A DNA stretch of 64,000 nt from JBBROS01 sp965260995 (lineage in GTDB: Bacteria > Pseudomonadota > Alphaproteobacteria > Acetobacterales > Acetobacteraceae). Position numbers and translations under genes: made by a program. Numbering within the stretch: position 1 is the stretch's first letter; every line of letters begins with the position of its first letter. The stretch spans positions 1,426,001-1,490,000 of the forward strand of contig CBDHCD010000003.1 in NCBI GenBank assembly GCA_965260995.1, given 5' to 3'. Below are positions 59,891-64,000 of this stretch, one piece after another. The notes beneath the pieces were generated by a model. The model worked only from the letters and a program-made list of their open reading frames with translations. It was not told the origin of the DNA and did no database searches.

Positions 59891-62800
59891 ATGAGCAACG
59901 GACCAATCGACATCGTCGGCATCGGCGCCTCGGCCGGCGGGATCGAGGCGTTCCGGGGCTTCTTCGAGCACATGCCGGCCGAGAGCGGGCTCGGGTTCGT
60001 GGTGGTGCTGCACCTGGCGGCGAACCGGGAAAGCATGTTGGCCCAGATCATCGGGCGGTGGACGACGATGGCGGTGCGGCAGGCGGACGACGGGGCGGCG
60101 GTGCTGCCGGACCAGGTGCTGGTGGTGCCGCCGGGCACGGTGGCGACGCTGCGGGACGGGGCGCTGCGCCTGCGGCGGCTCGACCCGGACGCGCCGCGGG
60201 AGTCGCGGCCGATCGACACGTTCTTCGATTCGCTGGCGGCGGAGGCAGGCGAACGGGCGGTGGGGATCGTGCTGTCCGGGACCGGGCACGACGGGGCGCT
60301 GGGGCTGAAGGCGATCCGGGCGCGGGGCGGGCTGACCTTGGCGCAGGGCACCGACGGGTCCGAGCCGCAGCACCACGGGATGCCGGACAGCGCGGCGGCG
60401 ACCGGGGCGGTGGACCTGCATATCCCGGTGGAGGAGATGCCGGCGGCGATCACGGCGCGGCGCGGGACGCGGGCGGCCCAGGGTGAGGCGGGAGGTGAGG
60501 CGGGGGGCGAAGCAGGGGGCGAGGATGGCGGCGAGGCGGGCGCGGATGGGGACGAAGACGCCGACTCGGGGCATGGGGACTTGGGAGACGGGGACTCGGG
60601 GCACGGGGACTCGGGGCACGAGGATTCAGGGCACGAGGATTCAGGGCACGAGGACTTGGGGCACGCGGAAGCGGAGCGGGACGAGGCGCGGGCGGTGCGG
60701 CTGGCGATCTGCGGCATCCTGCGGGCGCGGCTCGGGCACGATTTCAGCCGCTACAAGGAGCAGAGCTTCATGCGCCGGGTGCGGCGGCGGATGCAGGTGC
60801 TGGGGCTGGCGGGCGTCGACCAGTACGTGGAGCGGCTGAAGCGCGACCGGGACCAGGCGACGGCGCTGTTCCGCGATCTGCTGATCGGGGTGACGAGCTT
60901 CTTCCGCGACGCGGACGCGTTCGAGGTGCTGGAGCGGGACGTGCTGCCGCGGCTGTTCGAGGGCAAGACGGCGGCGGACACGCTCCGGGTCTGGGTGCCG
61001 GGGTGCGCCACGGGCGAGGAGGCGTACTCGCTGGCGATGCTGCTGCGCGAGCAGATGGACCGCCACCTGGACGGGCCCGCGGTGCAGGTGTTCGCGAGCG
61101 ACATCGACGAGGTGGCGATCGGCGTGGCGCGGACCGGGCGCTATCCCTCGACGCTGGTGGACGGGCTGTCGGCGGAGCGGCGGGAGCGGTTCTTCACGGG
61201 CGGGCACAACAGCATGACGGTGACGCGGGAGGTGCGCGACCTGTGCACGTTCTCGGTCCACAGCCTGATCCGCGACCCGCCGTTCTCGCGCATCGACCTG
61301 GTGTCGTGCCGCAACCTGCTGATCTACATGGACGCGGCGTTGCAGTCGGACGTGCTGCCGATTTTCCATTACGCGTTGACGCCGGGCGGCTTCCTGGTGC
61401 TGGGCAACTCGGAGTCGCTGAACGGCAACGAGGCAATGTTCACCGCCTTCGACAAGTCGCGGCGCATCTTCGTGCGCCGGGACGGATACGCGGAGCCGCC
61501 GCGGCTGGCCTACACGCCGGGCCGCGACGCGTCGCCGGCCGGCCGGGTCTCGTTCGCCAGGGAGGGCGAGCCGCCGGGCAGCCGCAAGAGCGCGATCGCC
61601 GCCGCGAGCCGCCGGGTGCTGGAGCGCTACGCGTCGTCGTTCGTGGTGGTGGACGCGCAGGGCGAGGTGGCGCACTTCTCCAGCCACACCGGGCCTTACC
61701 TGGAGCCGGCGTCGGGGGCGCCGACGGCGAACCTGTTCGACCTGGCCCGGCGGGGGTGGAGCGCCGAGTTGCGGGCGGTGCTGCGGCAGTGCGTCGAGGC
61801 AGGCGCGCCGGTGGAGCGCGAGCGGGCGTTCTCGACGCCCGACGGCGCGGCGAGCGCCCGGGTGCGGCTGGTCGCCGAGCCGCTGCCGTCGTCGGAGGCC
61901 AAGCCGCTCTACCTGATCGTGTTCGTGGAGGTGGAGCCGGCGGGCGGGCTGGCGCGGGTGCCGCCGCTGCTGCCGCAGGGGGCAGACGCGGTGATCGCGC
62001 ACGTGGAGCAGGAGAACCGGGAGCTGCGCGAGCAGTTGCAGTCGATCGCGGAGGAGCACGGCACGGCGCTCGAGGAGCTGCGCAGCTCGAACGAGGAGCT
62101 GCAATCGGTCAACGAGGAGCTGCAATCGGCGATCGAGGAGCTGCAAACCTCCAAGGAGGAGATCCAGTCGGTCAACGAGGAGCTGAGCACGGTCAACCTG
62201 CAACTGTCGGGCAAGGTGGACCAGCTCGACCGGGCGAACAGCGACCTCAAGAACCTGTTCGAGAGCACCAAGGTGGCGACGGTGTTCCTCGGGCCGCACC
62301 TGGTGATCCGCAGCTTCACGCCCGAGATCGCGACGCTCTACAACCTGATCCCGAGCGACGTGGGGCGGCCGCTGACGGACATCGCCGGGCGGATCGCCTA
62401 CGAGACGCTGCGCGAGGACGTGGGGCTGGTGCTGGACACCTTGACGCCCCTGGAGCGGCGGGTGGCGCGGACGGACGGCTCGGCGCACTACCTGGTCCGC
62501 ATCCTGCCCTACCGCTCGCCGGACAACGCGGTGGACGGGTCGTTGCTCACGTTCGTGGACGTGACGAGCCTGGTGCAGGCGGAGGCGCACCAGCGGCTGC
62601 TGATCGACGAGCTGAACCACCGGGTCAAGAACATGCTGACGGTGGTGATCTCGCTGGCGACGGCGACGCTGCGGCGGTCGGAGTCGCTTCCTGAGTTCTC
62701 GGACATGTTCATGGGCCGGGTGCACGCGCTGAGCGCCGCCTACACGCTGCTGAGCCGGGAGGGCTGGGAGCGCGTGGCGCTGCACGAGATGATGGCGCAG

Positions 62801-63217
62801 GAGCTGCAACCGTTCCTGTCGGACGAGCGGCACAACGTGGTCATCGAGGGGCCACCGGTGATGCTGGAGCCGCGGCGGGCGCTGGCGCTCGGGATGGCGC
62901 TGCACGAATTGGCGACGAACGCGGTCAAGCACGGCGCGTTGTCAGTGCCGGAAGGCACGGTGCAGGTGACATGGACGATCGAGGGCACGGCCAGGGACGG
63001 CAAGCAGATCGCGTTGGAGTGGCGGGAGCGGGACGGGCCGGCGGTGACGCCGCCGCAGCGCCGCGGGTTCGGCACCATCATGATCGAGCGCGGGCTGGCG
63101 CACGACCTGGGCGGCAGTGTGACGCTCGAATTCCCGGCCGACGGCGTGCGGGCGCGGTTGCTGGCGCCGTTGCTGGACCCCGCGGCGGCCCCGGCGATGG
63201 CGACGCAAGACGCCTGA
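59891..63217 (+). CDS. CheB-CheR-PAS hybrid HWE sensor histidine kinase
   Basis: 1108 residues. Residues 1-190: CheB methylesterase domain without receiver (GIGASAGGIEAF, LSGTGHDGALGLKA). 195-262: Gly/Asp/Glu/His-rich linker made by 15-bp repeats. About 265-540: CheR methyltransferase (YKEQSFMRRVRRRMQ, VWVPGCATGEEAYSLAMLL). 700-790: long coiled coil (SNEELQSVNEELQSAIEEL). Then a PAS domain and an HWE kinase with phospho-acceptor H in DELNHRVKNMLTVV, N-box HELATNAVKHGAL and the WxE motif EWRERDGP. It is cytoplasmic with no transmembrane segment. It probably combines methylation with signalling to the receiver encoded one base downstream. Confidence 0.92.
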   Translation: MSNGPIDIVGIGASAGGIEAFRGFFEHMPAESGLGFVVVLHLAANRESMLAQIIGRWTTMAVRQADDGAAVLPDQVLVVPPGTVATLRDGALRLRRLDPDAPRESRPIDTFFDSLAAEAGERAVGIVLSGTGHDGALGLKAIRARGGLTLAQGTDGSEPQHHGMPDSAAATGAVDLHIPVEEMPAAITARRGTRAAQGEAGGEAGGEAGGEDGGEAGADGDEDADSGHGDLGDGDSGHGDSGHEDSGHEDSGHEDLGHAEAERDEARAVRLAICGILRARLGHDFSRYKEQSFMRRVRRRMQVLGLAGVDQYVERLKRDRDQATALFRDLLIGVTSFFRDADAFEVLERDVLPRLFEGKTAADTLRVWVPGCATGEEAYSLAMLLREQMDRHLDGPAVQVFASDIDEVAIGVARTGRYPSTLVDGLSAERRERFFTGGHNSMTVTREVRDLCTFSVHSLIRDPPFSRIDLVSCRNLLIYMDAALQSDVLPIFHYALTPGGFLVLGNSESLNGNEAMFTAFDKSRRIFVRRDGYAEPPRLAYTPGRDASPAGRVSFAREGEPPGSRKSAIAAASRRVLERYASSFVVVDAQGEVAHFSSHTGPYLEPASGAPTANLFDLARRGWSAELRAVLRQCVEAGAPVERERAFSTPDGAASARVRLVAEPLPSSEAKPLYLIVFVEVEPAGGLARVPPLLPQGADAVIAHVEQENRELREQLQSIAEEHGTALEELRSSNEELQSVNEELQSAIEELQTSKEEIQSVNEELSTVNLQLSGKVDQLDRANSDLKNLFESTKVATVFLGPHLVIRSFTPEIATLYNLIPSDVGRPLTDIAGRIAYETLREDVGLVLDTLTPLERRVARTDGSAHYLVRILPYRSPDNAVDGSLLTFVDVTSLVQAEAHQRLLIDELNHRVKNMLTVVISLATATLRRSESLPEFSDMFMGRVHALSAAYTLLSREGWERVALHEMMAQELQPFLSDERHNVVIEGPPVMLEPRRALALGMALHELATNAVKHGALSVPEGTVQVTWTIEGTARDGKQIALEWRERDGPAVTPPQRRGFGTIMIERGLAHDLGGSVTLEFPADGVRARLLAPLLDPAAAPAMATQDA
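60563..60667. repeat. 15-bp in-frame tandem repeat, seven copies, in the CheB-CheR linker
   Basis: GACTCGGGGCACGGG-type units at 60563-60577, 60578-60592, 60593-60607, 60608-60622, 60623-60637, 60638-60652 and 60653-60667. Each adds D-S-G-H-(G/E) residues. Copy number could vary without a frameshift. Confidence 0.92.
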
Positions 63218-63218
63218 C

Positions 63219-63584
63219 ATGAGCGGCCGCGCGTTGGCCGGCAAGCGCGTGCTGGTGGTCGAGGACGAGGTCGTGGTGGCGTTCCTGATCGAGGACGTAC
63301 TGGCGGAGGAGGGCTGCGACGTGGTGGGACCCTACGCTACGGTGGCGTTGGCGCTGATCGCGGCGGAGACGGAGGCGCTCGACTTCGCCATGCTGGACGT
63401 CAACGTGGCCGGGGAGCGGGTGTATCCGGTGGCGCTAAGGCTGGCCGCCCGGAACATCCCGTTCCTGCTGGTGTCGGGCTACGGCGACGCGGCAGTGCCG
63501 CCCGAGCATCCGGAGTGGCAGGTGTTCGGCAAGCCGTTCCGGGCCGGCGAGCTGGTGAGCCGGCTGGCCCGGCTGGTGGCTTGA
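63219..63584 (+). CDS. Single-domain response regulator
   Basis: 121 residues: VLVVEDEVVVAFLIEDVLAEEG with the acidic pocket, the phospho-acceptor aspartate in FAMLDVNVAGERVYPVA, and lysine in VFGKPFRAGEL. No output domain. It starts one base after the kinase stop and is its likely partner; HWE kinases are often paired with such receivers. Confidence 0.9.
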   Translation: MSGRALAGKRVLVVEDEVVVAFLIEDVLAEEGCDVVGPYATVALALIAAETEALDFAMLDVNVAGERVYPVALRLAARNIPFLLVSGYGDAAVPPEHPEWQVFGKPFRAGELVSRLARLVA

Positions 63585-63621
63585 GCGGAGGCGGGGCGCG
63601 AGGCTTTACCCGCCGGGGGTT

Positions 63622-63724
63622 TAGAGCGGTTTCATGTTGCGCAAAACCGCTCTAGCCATCGTTCCACGCGGTTGCTCAGTTTGGTCGGACGCGAGGCGCG
63701 TCCGACCAAACTGAAACCGCTCTA
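63622..63724. repeat. Dispersed 103-bp element with terminal inverted repeats
   Basis: Bounded by TAGAGCGGTTT (63622-63632) and AAACCGCTCTA (63714-63724). It contains a nested hairpin AAACCGCTCTA at 63644-63654 that pairs with the left end, and a perfect 17-bp stem (63677-63693 with 63697-63713, loop AGG). A degenerate copy lies at 38706-38805 in reverse orientation. It resembles a MITE/REP-like element. Confidence 0.8.
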
Positions 63725-63774
63725 AGCCCCGGACTCCAGGAACGGATCGCGAAGGTTGGCCTTCGCCGGAGTCC

Positions 63775-63788
63775 AGGGGCGAAGCCCC
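63775..63788. repeat. GGGGC hairpin upstream of the SDR gene end
   Basis: AGGGGC-GA-AGCCCC is a short palindrome of the same style as at 15066-15110 and 49612-49652, placed between a plus-strand operon and the minus-strand SDR gene. Confidence 0.5.
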
Positions 63789-63796
63789 GGCCCCGC

Positions 63797-64000
63797 CTAC
63801 AACATGGGCCGGCCGCCGGTGACGGGGATCAGGGCCGAGGTCATGTAGCTGGCGTCGTCGGAGGCGAGCAGGACGTAGGCCCCGGCGAGTTCGGCGGGCT
63901 GGCCGGGGCGGCCCATCGGCGTGTTGGAGCCGAACGCCTTGACCTTGTCGGGCGGCATGGTGGCGGGGATCAGGGGCGTCCAGATCGGGCCGGGGGCGAC
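63797..64000 (-). CDS. Short-chain dehydrogenase/reductase (C-terminal part only, runs off the right edge)
   Basis: The frame reads VAPGPIWTPLIPATMPPDKV, then FGSNTPMGRPGQPAELAGAYVLLASDDASYMTSALIPVTGGRPML and a TAG at 63797-63799. The PG-x-IxT-type loop after the catalytic helix and the GRPGQPAELA and ITGG-like (VTGG) segments are those of classical SDR enzymes, close to the YhdF/YghA glucose-dehydrogenase-like group. The catalytic residues and nucleotide-binding end lie outside. Substrate unknown. Confidence 0.85.
   Translation of the reverse strand, partial: VAPGPIWTPLIPATMPPDKVKAFGSNTPMGRPGQPAELAGAYVLLASDDASYMTSALIPVTGGRPML

Noticed and set aside
60563..60667. CRISPR-like array
   Set aside because: The 15-bp units are contiguous without spacers and lie in frame inside a clear gene; no cas genes are present.

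Overview
The window is very GC-rich (GC-biased third codon positions almost throughout) and reads as chromosomal DNA of an alphaproteobacterium, most likely Rhodospirillales and probably Acetobacteraceae or a close relative. The case rests on gene content and order: pyrB-pyrC-plsY-dprA-topA-rnr-S41 peptidase, then rpmG; comEC close to gltX; HWE-type histidine kinases; an LpxR-type lipid A deacylase; an alpha8/suhB-like small RNA; and dispersed AACCGCTCTA and GGGGC-loop-GCCCC palindromes. This is inference from content; no 16S gene is present.

Layout. (1) 1-5882, minus strand: a tightly coupled glycan cluster (two NAD-dependent sugar epimerases, a B12-binding radical SAM enzyme, a GT4 and two CgeB-like glycosyltransferases, the last cut by the window edge). 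(2) 5883-7507: a gene-poor stretch, then an orphan exported protein with an AT-rich 3' half. (3) 7591-13729, minus: 3-methylcrotonyl-CoA carboxylase subunits, a 3-hydroxyisobutyrate dehydrogenase and an OFA-family MFS carrier, a branched-chain amino acid/organic acid block. (4) 14006-19496: cobC, a quinone oxidoreductase, comEC and a diguanylate cyclase. (5) 19702-34200, plus: the housekeeping run gltX, pyrB, pyrC (lacking the HxH metal ligands), plsY, dprA, topA, rnr, S41 protease, rpmG, a DUF3253 gene and an SbmA/BacA-like ABC transporter, with one small membrane protein on the minus strand. (6) 34326-40082, minus: the phosphate regulon pstS-pstC-pstA-pstB-phoU-phoB, read from a clear Pho box; phoR is not in the window. 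(7) 40159-43646: tRNA-Val, an N-formylglutamate amidohydrolase, a small RNA, an RTX-type protein and a lytic transglycosylase. (8) 43673-48498: two acyl-CoA dehydrogenase family genes, a GT2, an LpxR-family protein and tRNA-Ser. (9) 48594-55702: a CurA-like reductase, a three-gene ABC importer, a canonical parS centromere palindrome, a DctA carrier and a peroxiredoxin. (10) 55689-64000: an NDH-2-like flavoprotein, a long gene-poor stretch, a radical SAM protein with a DUF2934 gene, birA, a large CheB-CheR-PAS-HWE kinase with its receiver, a dispersed repeat and a truncated SDR gene.

Functional links. The biotin ligase can serve the biotinyl lysine of the methylcrotonyl-CoA carboxylase. PhoB and PhoU probably control the pst genes through the Pho box upstream of pstS. 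ComEC and DprA are both natural transformation factors. At a larger scale, short tandem duplications recur across the window. Inside genes the unit lengths are multiples of three (9, 12, 15 and 24 bp), whereas between genes they are 13 or 14 bp, which suggests frequent slippage filtered by reading frame.

No CRISPR array, prophage, intact insertion sequence or rRNA operon was seen. The items most worth a second look are the parS site, the small RNA, the B12-radical-SAM glycan cluster, the recurrent tandem repeats and the orphan AT-rich exported gene.
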